6,688 bases of DNA. Source: a bacterium (lineage in GTDB: Bacteria > Verrucomicrobiota > Verrucomicrobiae > Opitutales > Opitutaceae). Positions 1 through 6,087 of this stretch are shown piece after piece. The stretch spans positions 1 to 6,688 of the forward strand of contig JAJXYI010000555.1 in assembly GCA_021780625.1 (NCBI GenBank). The letters are read 5' to 3'. The position numbers and the translations under genes are program-made. Numbering within the stretch: the first letter of the stretch is position 1; each line of letters starts with the position of its first letter. Under the pieces are notes generated by a model. It was not told the DNA's origin. It did no database searches and worked only from the letters and a program-made list of their open reading frames with translations.

Positions 1-684
1 CAGGAGGATGCTTCGGTCCTCGGCTGAAAAGTGGGGTGACTCGCAGAGCTTGCGTGCGATCTCGACGAGTTCCTTGGTCTGGCCGCCGAGCATTTCGTCG
101 TAGGTGCTGAGCACGCGCGTGCACAGCTCGAGGGAATGGTCGTAGCTTTCGGCGAGCCGGGCGTTCACCGCGTCGAGTTCGCGCTTCTGGGCCTCGAGGT
201 CGCGAACCTTCTGTTCCAGCGAGGCGTTGGCGGCCTTCAGCTGGTCGGTGAGTCGGCTGGCCTCGCTTGAGAGCGCAGAGTTGTGCGTCACGAGCTCGAA
301 CCGCTGGTAGGCATTGCGGATGGAGGTGGTGAGCTCCTCGCGCAGCCACGGCTTTGCGACGAAGCGGAAGATCTCCCCCTTGTTGATCGCCTCGATGATC
401 GTGGGCAGCGAGAGCACCGCCGTGATGAGGATGCGCGTCGCATTGGGTTGGACGCGCTTGCAGGCGGTGAGGAAATCCAAGCCGCTCATCTCGGGCATGC
501 GCTGGTCGGAGATGATCACTGCAAAGGTCTGGCCCGCCAGCGCCTCCAGGGCCTTGGTCGGGCTTGTGAAGGCCACCACGTGGAAGCGGTCGCGCTCGAG
601 CGTCTCCTTGAGGGCCGACAGCACGATCGGCTCGTCGTCCACGACGAGAATCGGATAATCGGATACTGGAGGGCGGTCGCTCAT
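1..684 (-). CDS. Response regulator: receiver, coiled coil and probable HD-type output domain (C-terminus cut by window edge)
   Basis: The frame is open from an ATG at 684 to the left edge, giving 228 residues with no stop. Residues 9-125 are a complete receiver: acidic pair D16/D17, phosphoacceptor D60 in the SDQRMPEMSG loop, switch T88 after RILI, and K111 in FRFVAKPW. The AINKGEIFRF..KPW signature is typical of RpfG/HupR-type receivers. Residues about 129-185 are a charged heptad-like coiled coil. From about 188 the sequence (LCTRVLSTYDEMLGGQTKELVEIARKL) resembles the first helices of HD/HD-GYP phosphodiesterase domains; the catalytic HD and GYP motifs would lie outside the window, so this part is inference. 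Q202 stands where many HD-GYP proteins have His. The ATG overlaps the cheB stop as ATGA, so the two are probably translationally coupled. It is likely phosphorylated by a CheA-type or other local histidine kinase. The receiver call is firm; the output domain is tentative. Confidence 0.85.
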   Translation of the reverse strand, partial: MSDRPPVSDYPILVVDDEPIVLSALKETLERDRFHVVAFTSPTKALEALAGQTFAVIISDQRMPEMSGLDFLTACKRVQPNATRILITAVLSLPTIIEAINKGEIFRFVAKPWLREELTTSIRNAYQRFELVTHNSALSSEASRLTDQLKAANASLEQKVRDLEAQKRELDAVNARLAESYDHSLELCTRVLSTYDEMLGGQTKELVEIARKLCESPHFSAEDRSILL

Positions 685-1907
685 GCCTGGGAGAGCGCGG
701 CGGGAGACGAGGCGCTCGGGGGCTTGGGATTGGCGGGAAAGGCGGTGATGGCGCTGACGAGGTAGTCCGCGATGTGGTCGAGCGGCAGCTGCCGCTGCGC
801 GGCTCCGTTTTCCCAGGCGGCCTTGGGCATGCCATAGACGATGCACGAGGCCTCGTCCTGGGCGAACGTCACGGCCCCTTTTTCCCTGAGCCGGAGGAGC
901 CCTTCGGCTCCGTCCTTGCCCATGCCGGTGAGCAGGCCGGAGAGCACATGGGGGCCGGCGCAGTCGGCGCCGGATTTGAACAGGACGTCCACGGCGGGAC
1001 GCTGGTGCCAGATCATCGGGCCGTCGGCGACGCGCACACGGTAACGCTCGCCCACGCGCTGCACCATCATGTGGTAATTGCCGGGCGCGATGAGGGCCAG
1101 GCCGGGCGTCAACACGTCTCCGTCGACGGCCTCGCGCACTTCGAGCTGGCAGATCTTGTTCAGGCGCTGGGCGAAGGCCTGGGAAAAGCGGGGCGGGATG
1201 TGCTGAACGATCGCAATGGGCGGCAGGGTGTTGGGCAGCTTGGTGAGGATCTCGCTGAGGGCCTCCGTGCCGCCCGTGGACGCGCCGAGCAGGATGAGGG
1301 CCCGCGGGTCGCGGCAGAGGAGCTGCGACGGAGTCGCCGGGGGAGGTTTGGCGACGGGTGCGGGCGGGGCGGGGCGCCGGATCACTGGCTGGACCGCGGA
1401 GTCCCTGGCGCGGTCGGAGGCCGGGCGGCGCGACTTATCCTGCGGGACCGCGGCCTGCGCGGGGTCGTCACTTTCGGGCAAGGGGCGGCGCTTCACCTTC
1501 GCAATGGCCGCCGCCTTGATCTTCTCGATGAGCTGCGGACCGAGGTCGCCGAAGGACGATGCGCCGTCCGGTTTGCCCAGCACGTCGATCGCGCCGAGCT
1601 GCAGGGCCTCGAGTGCCACCTGCGAACCGCGCTGGGAGAGCGAACTCATGATGATCACCGGCATCGGGCGGTGATCCATGATGAGCTGCAGGAACGTGAG
1701 CCCGTCCATGCGCGGCATCTCGATGTCGAGCGTCATCACGTCGGGCTCCAGGTCCTTGAGCTTGTTGCGTGCGATGTACGGGTCCATGGCGGTGCCCACG
1801 ACCTCGATATCCGGATCGGCCTTCAGGGCGTCGGTGACCAGGCGGCGGACCACTGCCGAGTCATCGACGACGAATACACGGATTTTTCGGTTGGAGGCGT
1901 TGGTCAT
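681..1907 (-). CDS. cheB: CheB: chemoreceptor glutamate methylesterase / glutamine deamidase
   Basis: This is a 408-residue protein from the ATG at 1907. The same frame is open upstream to a GTG at 1985 and an ATG at 1976, but I chose 1907 because the receiver begins at once (KIRVFVVDDS), as is usual in CheB. The receiver spans about 8-125 with D15/D16, phosphoacceptor D61 in LDIEMPRMDG, S88/S89 and K112. A long basic, proline-rich linker follows (about 137-202). The methylesterase domain spans about 203-390, with catalytic S210 in GASTGG, H236 in IVQHIP and D332 in TGMGKDG, plus the RPAVDVLF motif at 303-310. All catalytic residues are present. In the cytoplasm CheB hydrolyses receptor glutamyl methyl esters and deamidates glutamines, and is activated by CheA phosphorylation. 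It follows cheR after a 182-bp gap and overlaps the next regulator by 4 bp. There is no clear Shine-Dalgarno motif. It is longer than the roughly 350-residue enterobacterial enzyme, mainly because of the linker. Confidence 0.96.
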   Translation of the reverse strand: MTNASNRKIRVFVVDDSAVVRRLVTDALKADPDIEVVGTAMDPYIARNKLKDLEPDVMTLDIEMPRMDGLTFLQLIMDHRPMPVIIMSSLSQRGSQVALEALQLGAIDVLGKPDGASSFGDLGPQLIEKIKAAAIAKVKRRPLPESDDPAQAAVPQDKSRRPASDRARDSAVQPVIRRPAPPAPVAKPPPATPSQLLCRDPRALILLGASTGGTEALSEILTKLPNTLPPIAIVQHIPPRFSQAFAQRLNKICQLEVREAVDGDVLTPGLALIAPGNYHMMVQRVGERYRVRVADGPMIWHQRPAVDVLFKSGADCAGPHVLSGLLTGMGKDGAEGLLRLREKGAVTFAQDEASCIVYGMPKAAWENGAAQRQLPLDHIADYLVSAITAFPANPKPPSASSPAALSQA

Positions 1908-2089
1908 GAGCGCGGATGGAGTGCCGCATGTGCGGCGGCCTGTGCGCGGGTGGAAATGGCTTGTGCGCCGGTCCATGATGAGCACACGCGCGCCCCGCCG
2001 TTGGAATCCTCAGAATGGATACAACGCGAAATCGCGATCGGGTCGAATGTCTTGGCGGGGTGGCCCATGGAATGGAGGTAAAGGATTGC
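1908..2089. other. cheR-cheB intergenic gap (182 bp) without a recognised gene
   Basis: No conserved protein is visible here. The cheB frame stays open upstream to 1985, but the added residues have no recognisable domain. The gap holds the inverted repeat at 1923-1936 and a second small dyad, CGCG-aaat-CGCG, at 2025-2036. I see no convincing sigma-70 or sigma-54 promoter and no terminator on the minus strand, so cheR and cheB are probably co-transcribed despite the unusually wide gap. Confidence 0.5.
1923..1936 (-). other. Short GC-rich inverted repeat just upstream of the cheB start
   Basis: GCCGC (1923-1927) and GCGGC (1932-1936) are perfect inverted arms around a 4-nt centre. In cheB mRNA this hairpin would end 15 nt before the ATG at 1907. 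It has no U-tract, so it is not an intrinsic terminator. It could affect ribosome access, or be chance in GC-rich DNA. Confidence 0.3.
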
Positions 2090-2920
2090 CTAGGCGGCCC
2101 GGCGATAGATTGCCGGCCGGATCATCGTGAGGCCATGCTGGATTGCTGTCAGGCTTTCGGAGTGGCCGACCAGAAGATAACCCCCGGGAACCAGGCAACG
2201 GGTGAGGCGGTTCACGAGCTCCTGCTGGGTCGGGTGGTCGAAGTAGATCATGACGTTCCGACAGAAGATCACGTGGAACAGGTCCTTGCTGGGCGGTTCG
2301 CCCTCGAGGAGATTGAGCTGGCTGAAGCGCACCTGCTCGGCGAGGTCGGGTTTGACGCGGAAATTACCTTCCTGGGGGCCGAAGCCCTTTTGGAAGTACA
2401 GGGTGAGCATCTCCTGCGGCACCTTCGAGACGGTCTCCTCGCGATAAACGCCTTCGCGCGCCTTCGCCAGGATCCGGTGCGAGATGTCGGTGGCCTCGAT
2501 GCTCCAGGGCCATTGGGTGTTCTGCCGGCGCGTGAATTCCGCCAGCGTGATGGCGATGGAGTAAGGTTCCTCTCCTGAGGACGACGCGGCGCTCCAGAGA
2601 TTGAATCGCGACCAGCGTTCCGCCTGCCGGCGGCGGTTCATTTCCGGAAGGATGTGCCCATACAGGAAATCGAAGTGCTCCTTTTCCCGGAAGAAATAGG
2701 TGTGGTTGGTCGAGATCGCGTCGATCAGGTGGCTCAGCTCCTCCTTGTCCTCACCGTGCTTCAGGTACTTGCAGTATTCGGTTATCGACGGCAGGTTCTT
2801 GGCCCTGAGTCTCTTGTTCAGACGGGCGGTAACGAGTTCACGCTTGTCCGGGCCGAGGTTGATGCGGCTGCGGTTGTAAACCAGTTTGCGGATGAAATCG
2901 TAGTCGCTGTCCCTGATCAT
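2090..2920 (-). CDS. cheR: CheR: SAM-dependent chemoreceptor glutamate O-methyltransferase
   Basis: This is a 276-residue protein of the usual CheR length (about 270-290). The N-terminal helical domain (about 1-75) carries basic residues (TARLNKRLRA, 31-40) of the kind that contact receptors. TNHTYFFRE (71-79) is the CheR TNxTxFFRE motif. The SAM-binding loop is LWSAASSSGEEPYS (108-121), followed by ATDIS (143-147) as the acidic strand that contacts the ribose, and by VIFCRNVMIYF (217-227). The C-terminal PGGYLLVGHSES (245-256) is also typical. CheR methylates glutamates on the cytoplasmic domain of chemoreceptors and opposes CheB, which lies downstream on the same strand. No TPR or other C-terminal extension is present. 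It starts 275 bp from the divergent flgB. The bases before the ATG (CCCGGCCCACTC in mRNA sense) contain no Shine-Dalgarno motif. Confidence 0.97.
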   Translation of the reverse strand: MIRDSDYDFIRKLVYNRSRINLGPDKRELVTARLNKRLRAKNLPSITEYCKYLKHGEDKEELSHLIDAISTNHTYFFREKEHFDFLYGHILPEMNRRRQAERWSRFNLWSAASSSGEEPYSIAITLAEFTRRQNTQWPWSIEATDISHRILAKAREGVYREETVSKVPQEMLTLYFQKGFGPQEGNFRVKPDLAEQVRFSQLNLLEGEPPSKDLFHVIFCRNVMIYFDHPTQQELVNRLTRCLVPGGYLLVGHSESLTAIQHGLTMIRPAIYRRAA

Positions 2921-3028
2921 GAGTGGGCCGGGAAAGTATCGTCACATTTGGCGCTGACTGTAAGGTGGCGGGGAATGTTTTTACCGGGTCGCCCTGGAAG
3001 GGATGCTGGCATTCCCGCTGCAGGCTCC

Positions 3029-3047
3029 GGAGGGGAGGGGAGGGCGG
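3029..3047 (+). repeat. G-run tract with two-tier G-quadruplex potential
   Basis: GG, GGGG, GGGG, GGG and GG runs are separated by single bases (3029-3047). Only three runs have three or more Gs, so a three-tetrad quadruplex needs a bulge; a two-tetrad form is possible. The tract is directly abutted by the palindrome that starts at 3045. Confidence 0.35.
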
Positions 3048-3059
3048 CAAAAATTGCCG
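3045..3059. promoter_or_regulatory. Perfect 15-bp palindrome (CGGCAA-aaa-TTGCCG)
   Basis: Six-base arms are fully complementary around a 3-bp A centre. It lies about 140 bp upstream of the start predicted from the sigma-54-like element, a usual distance for an activator (enhancer) dyad. As RNA on the plus strand it would be a 6-bp hairpin followed by only three U residues, a weak terminator at best, and no gene ends nearby. An operator or activator site is the better guess, without proof. Confidence 0.35.
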
Positions 3060-3122
3060 TTTGAGGGTGCTTGGCGTCCGAGCGCAAAAGCACAGCAGGT
3101 GGACGCAGCGATGAGAAAAATT

Positions 3123-3148
3123 TAAACCATCGGACGTCAATCGGATAA
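3123..3148 (+). promoter_or_regulatory. Possible sigma-28 (FliA)-like promoter upstream of flgB
   Basis: TAAA (3123-3126), a 14-bp spacer, and TCGGATAA (3141-3148), which matches 6 of 8 positions of the GCCGATAA -10 consensus. The usual spacer is 15 bp. It would start transcription near 3155 and give flgB a leader of about 40 nt. Weak. Confidence 0.22.
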
Positions 3149-3165
3149 GGAACTTTCGAGCACGG

Positions 3166-3181
3166 TGGCACCCACGCTGCT
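3166..3181 (+). promoter_or_regulatory. Sigma-54 (RpoN)-type -24/-12 promoter for flgB operon
   Basis: TGGCACCCACGCTGCT has GG at 3167-3168 and GC at 3179-3180 with exactly 10 bp between them. It matches the TGGCAC and TGCW parts of the RpoN consensus. RpoN control of rod and MS-ring genes is known in many bacteria. The predicted start is near 3192, only about 4 nt before the flgB ATG, which is odd and lowers confidence. Confidence 0.5.
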
Positions 3182-3195
3182 AAACGTCAGGCTGC

Positions 3196-3582
3196 ATGAT
3201 CGACCCGCTCTTCAAATCCGACAACTTTCCGCTGGCCCGGAAGCTTTTGGATGCGTCGGTGCTGCGCGGGGATGCCATCGCAGCGAACATCGCGAATGCC
3301 GAAACGCCCGGTTACCGTCGCGTCGATCTCGCTCCGGATTTCGCCCGCCAGTTGTCGTCGATCGTCGAATCCGGCGCCTCGCCCGACGCGCTCAGCCACC
3401 TCAAGCCGAGCCTGGTGCAGGACCAGTTTGCGCGCTCGATGCGCCCCGACGGCAACACGGTCGACGTCGAACACGAACTGGTCGAGATGAACAAGAACAC
3501 CGTCGATTACGATTACCTGACCGAGATCGTGAGCCACGACATCCGCCAGTTGAAGATGGCAATCACCGGCCAGGCGACCTGA
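3196..3582 (+). CDS. flgB: FlgB: flagellar proximal rod protein
   Basis: This is a 128-residue protein, within the usual 110-140 range for FlgB. The conserved rod-protein N-terminal motif is AANIANAETPGYRR (29-42), preceded by a short amphipathic helix. The C-terminal part has the family pattern DGNTVDVEHELVEMNKNTVDY (85-105) and a final helix (about 106-124) that packs in the rod. FlgB forms part of the proximal rod in the periplasm, next to FliE, and is exported by the flagellar type III apparatus without a cleaved signal peptide. The start is fixed: an in-frame TAA lies at 3181-3183 and no other start codon comes between it and the ATG at 3196. There is no convincing Shine-Dalgarno motif, only AGG four bases before the ATG. 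It is the first gene of the plus-strand operon, followed by flgC after 29 bp. Confidence 0.96.
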   Translation: MIDPLFKSDNFPLARKLLDASVLRGDAIAANIANAETPGYRRVDLAPDFARQLSSIVESGASPDALSHLKPSLVQDQFARSMRPDGNTVDVEHELVEMNKNTVDYDYLTEIVSHDIRQLKMAITGQAT

Positions 3583-3611
3583 ACCCCGCCCATCCCAAAC
3601 CCGCTCCGATC

Positions 3612-4043
3612 ATGAATCTCATCGCAGGTGTCGACCTTTCAGCCAGTGCGCTCAATGCGGAGAAGACCCGGCTCGATATCATCGCCGAGAACATTGCGAA
3701 CGCCCAGACGACCCGGGGACCCAACGGCCGCCCTTATCAACGCCAGATCGTCACATTCGAGTCCGAATTGATGAAACATCACGCGGCCGATGGTTCAGTG
3801 GTCGGTCCCCAGCTGCAGGGCGTCGAGGTGGCCGGCATCTCCCGTGATCCGACTCCCGGCCAGCGCGTGTACGATCCGCAGAATCCCGACGCCGGTCCCG
3901 ATGGCACGGTCCAGATGCCCAACGTGAATCTCGCCTACGAAATGGTCGACCTCATCTCCGCGTCCCGCGCCTACGAGGCCAACCTCAGCGTCGTGCACAA
4001 CGCCCGCCAGATGGCCGACAAGGCCCTCCAGATCGGACATTGA
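3612..4043 (+). CDS. flgC: FlgC: flagellar proximal rod protein
   Basis: This is a 143-residue protein, normal for FlgC (130-150). The N-terminal rod motif is ENIANAQTTR (26-35), in the same place as in FlgB, followed by PYQRQIVTFE. The C-terminal signature runs from about 88 to 124: DPQNPDAGPDGTVQMPNVN, then EMVDLISASRAYEAN, the classic rod/hook-protein helix. FlgC assembles with FlgB, FlgF and FliE into the proximal rod. The same reading frame is open upstream to 3165 through flgB, but that part is out of frame with FlgB and has no homology features, so the ATG at 3612 is chosen. It lies 29 bp after the flgB stop. The bases before the ATG are C-rich (CAAACCCGCTCCGATC) and lack a Shine-Dalgarno motif. 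Confidence 0.97.
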   Translation: MNLIAGVDLSASALNAEKTRLDIIAENIANAQTTRGPNGRPYQRQIVTFESELMKHHAADGSVVGPQLQGVEVAGISRDPTPGQRVYDPQNPDAGPDGTVQMPNVNLAYEMVDLISASRAYEANLSVVHNARQMADKALQIGH

Positions 4044-4081
4044 GCGAACGCCGTCCTTTCCTCCTGAACCCCTGAACAGCC

Positions 4082-4435
4082 ATGGCTCTCATCGGATCGG
4101 TCAACAGTGTAGCCGCCTCTCCTTTCGTGAAGATGGCGGACGTGATCCAACCGACGGAAAATGCGACGATCACGGGCAACCCCTCCGCAATCACGGGAAC
4201 GGGATCCGTGCAAAAGGGCGGCTTCGGTTCGCTCTTTGAAAACATGATCCAGTCCGTGGATCAGAAAGAGACCCAAGCCAACGCGATCACCCAGCAGGTC
4301 CTCCTCGGCAAGAACGACCAGTTGCACCAGTCGGTCATCGCGATGCAGGAGGCCTCGGTTGCCTTTTCCCTGATGGTTGAAGTGCGCAACAAGCTCGTCG
4401 ACTCCTACCAGGAACTCATGCGCCTGCCCGTGTGA
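4082..4435 (+). CDS. fliE: FliE: MS-ring to rod junction protein
   Basis: This is a 117-residue protein, close to the usual 100-115. The variable Ser/Thr/Ala-rich N-terminus (1-45) is followed by the conserved FGSLFENMIQSVDQKETQANAI (about 48-69). The C-terminal helical signature spans about 84-117 (SVIAMQEASVAFSLMVEVRNKLVDSYQELMRLPV) and ends in the family hallmark LMRLPV. FliE is the first rod component exported, and sits between the FliF ring with its export gate and the FlgB/FlgC rod. Its position between flgC and fliF matches this role and is a common gene order. It starts 38 bp after flgC, and no Shine-Dalgarno motif is visible before the ATG. Confidence 0.96.
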   Translation: MALIGSVNSVAASPFVKMADVIQPTENATITGNPSAITGTGSVQKGGFGSLFENMIQSVDQKETQANAITQQVLLGKNDQLHQSVIAMQEASVAFSLMVEVRNKLVDSYQELMRLPV

Positions 4436-4470
4436 GCCACCACCCATTTCGGTAACCCCTTGCCTGTCCC

Positions 4471-6069
4471 GTGAAAGAATTCGGCCAATCGCTCCTCAAT
4501 CTCTGGAAGCAGCTCGGTCTCAACCAGCGCGTTTCGCTGATCGTCGCCTCGCTCGCCGTGGTGGCTGGTCTCGTGGCGCTGGTGATCTGGTCTCGTCAGC
4601 CGGACTACCAGTTACTGTACGGACGGCTCTCAGACAAAGACTCCGCCGCGATCATCTCCGAACTCGAGACTGAGAACATTCCACACAAGATCGCCAACGG
4701 CGGAAGCACGGTGTACGTCCCCTCCGACCAGGTGTACAAGCTCCGCATGAGCCTCGCCTCGAAGGGACTCCCCGCCGGCGATGGGGTGGGATTCGAGATC
4801 TTCGACAAGGGCCAGTTCGGCCTCAGCGACTTCGTCCAGCGCACGAATTACATGCGCGCCCTCCAGGGGGAACTCGCCCGCACGATCGACCAGCTCGACG
4901 GTGTTGCTTCGTCCAGGGTGATGATCGTGCAGCCGGAGAATCGGTTGCTCGTGACCGGCCAGGGTGTGAAACCCACCGCCTCCGTCTTCGTCGAACTGTC
5001 GAGGGACAATCTGAAGCCCGAGGCCGTCAACGCGATCCGGCACCTCGTGGCGAACGCCGTCCAGGGCCTGGTGCCCGACGACGTGGCGGTCGTCGACAAC
5101 CGCGGGCGCGTGCTCTCCGAGGCACTGAAGGAGGATCCACTGCTCGGGTCCGCCGCGAGCCAGATGCGTTACAAGGAGCAGGTGGAGCAGTATCTTTCGC
5201 AGAAGGTCCAGTCGATGCTCGAACCCGTCATCGGCGCGGGCCAGGTGGTCGTTCGCGTATCCGCCCAGATCGATACCGAGAGTTCGACCCAGACGCAGGA
5301 GAGTTACAATCCTGACAGCCAGGTCGTGCGCCAGCAGAGCATCACCGACGACACGAGCAACTCGTCCGAATCCCACTCGGGCGGCGCCACGGGGGTGAGT
5401 TCCAACACCCCGGGAGGCGCTGGTGCGCAGGACGCCGCGGGCCGTCCGGTCACCACCAACCAGACTTCACGCAAGACGCAGACCACCTCCTACGAGATCA
5501 ATCGCACGGTCACGAACATCACCCACAATCCGGGCGCCCTCAAGGCGGTGACCGCCTCGGTGTTCATCGCCGAGCGCATGGCCGCCCCGCCGCCGGGAGC
5601 GCCCGCCGGTTCCAAGCCCGTCCCGCAGCCGCGCTCGCCCCAGGAGCTCAACGCTCTGCGCCAGATCGTGATGAACGCGCTCGGGCTGCAGCTGGCGCCC
5701 GGACAGAATCCGGACAGCCTCGTCACGCTCGAGGAGGTTCCGTTCACGACCACCAACGTCTCCAAGGAAATTGCCACGATCCAGAAGGAGACGGCGATCC
5801 AGTCGTGGATGTCGGTGGGAAGCCGATACGTCTCGTTCTTCGTCGCCGCCGGCCTGTTCTACCTCTTCCTCCGAATGCTGAAAAAGCAGCGTCCGCAGCC
5901 CGTGCCCGTGGAGCTTCTCGCCGAGATGCCCGCGGTGTCCCAGCGGGGCGCCCTGCAGATCGGCTCGGGCGGCGTCACTCCGGAGGTCCTCAACGAATTG
6001 ATCCGGCAAAAACCCATGAACGTCGGTGCGGCCTTGCGTGACTGGGCAAGCATCAAGAAGGTGGGCTGA
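4471..6069 (+). CDS. fliF: FliF: flagellar MS-ring protein
   Basis: This is a 532-residue protein with a GTG start, in the normal FliF size range (about 520-570). One transmembrane segment lies at about 21-40 (VSLIVASLAVVAGLVALVIW) and another at about 453-470 (YVSFFVAAGLFYLFLRML). Between them is the large periplasmic part: the YscJ/FliF ring-building region (about 44-220, starting PDYQLLYGRLSDKD), then the FliF C-terminal region with a Ser/Thr/Gly-rich loop (about 290-335) followed by SYEINRTVTN. The cytoplasmic tail (471-532) ends with NELIRQKPMNVGAALRDWASIK, matching the FliG-binding helix pattern (NPxxVAxxLRxW). FliF forms the ring in the inner membrane on which rod, export gate and C-ring are built. 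fliG follows after 18 bp. The GTG start puts the first membrane segment at the expected place. No Shine-Dalgarno motif is seen. Confidence 0.97.
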   Translation: MKEFGQSLLNLWKQLGLNQRVSLIVASLAVVAGLVALVIWSRQPDYQLLYGRLSDKDSAAIISELETENIPHKIANGGSTVYVPSDQVYKLRMSLASKGLPAGDGVGFEIFDKGQFGLSDFVQRTNYMRALQGELARTIDQLDGVASSRVMIVQPENRLLVTGQGVKPTASVFVELSRDNLKPEAVNAIRHLVANAVQGLVPDDVAVVDNRGRVLSEALKEDPLLGSAASQMRYKEQVEQYLSQKVQSMLEPVIGAGQVVVRVSAQIDTESSTQTQESYNPDSQVVRQQSITDDTSNSSESHSGGATGVSSNTPGGAGAQDAAGRPVTTNQTSRKTQTTSYEINRTVTNITHNPGALKAVTASVFIAERMAAPPPGAPAGSKPVPQPRSPQELNALRQIVMNALGLQLAPGQNPDSLVTLEEVPFTTTNVSKEIATIQKETAIQSWMSVGSRYVSFFVAAGLFYLFLRMLKKQRPQPVPVELLAEMPAVSQRGALQIGSGGVTPEVLNELIRQKPMNVGAALRDWASIKKVG

Positions 6070-6087
6070 GCAACCGATCTCTCCGCC

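Larger units (their letters stand above)
2921..3195. promoter_or_regulatory. Divergent cheR / flgB control region
   Basis: This 275-bp non-coding stretch separates the minus-strand chemotaxis genes from the plus-strand flagellar operon, and must carry promoters for at least flgB and probably cheR. From left to right it contains a G-run tract (3029-3047), a perfect 15-bp palindrome (3045-3059), an AT-rich patch (about 3115-3126), two ATCGGA direct repeats 11 bp apart (3129-3134 and 3140-3145), and a -24/-12 element next to flgB (3166-3181). Open frames crossing it show no family features. Confidence 0.7.

Noticed and set aside
283..765. 160-codon plus-strand open frame at the left end
   Set aside because: It overlaps the receiver of the minus-strand response regulator, whose phosphorylation residues are all intact. 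It is a shadow frame.
774..2081. 435-codon open frame on the plus strand, antisense to cheB
   Set aside because: It lies opposite a fully conserved CheB with all catalytic residues, its product has no recognisable motif and is rich in Arg/Gly/His/Asp, and such long shadows are expected in high-G+C coding DNA.
2935..2964. Sigma-70-like pair for cheR on the minus strand (CTTACA, 18 bp, GATACT)
   Set aside because: Each hexamer matches only 4 of 6 and the spacing would leave a very short leader. It is too weak to call without transcript data.
2838..3171. Short minus-strand frames (84-100 codons) across the divergent region
   Set aside because: They overlap promoter-like elements or the start of cheR, lack ribosome-binding motifs and family features, and are Pro/Arg/Leu/Ser-biased as expected of random GC-rich frames.
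3165..3611. 149-codon upstream extension of the FlgC frame, overlapping flgB
   Set aside because: This stretch is flgB read in another frame. FlgC family similarity begins exactly at the ATG at 3612, and a 292-residue FlgC would be far too long.
4630..5376. 248-codon open frame antisense to fliF
   Set aside because: The plus-strand frame has clear FliF domains throughout. The antisense product is compositionally biased and shows no family features.
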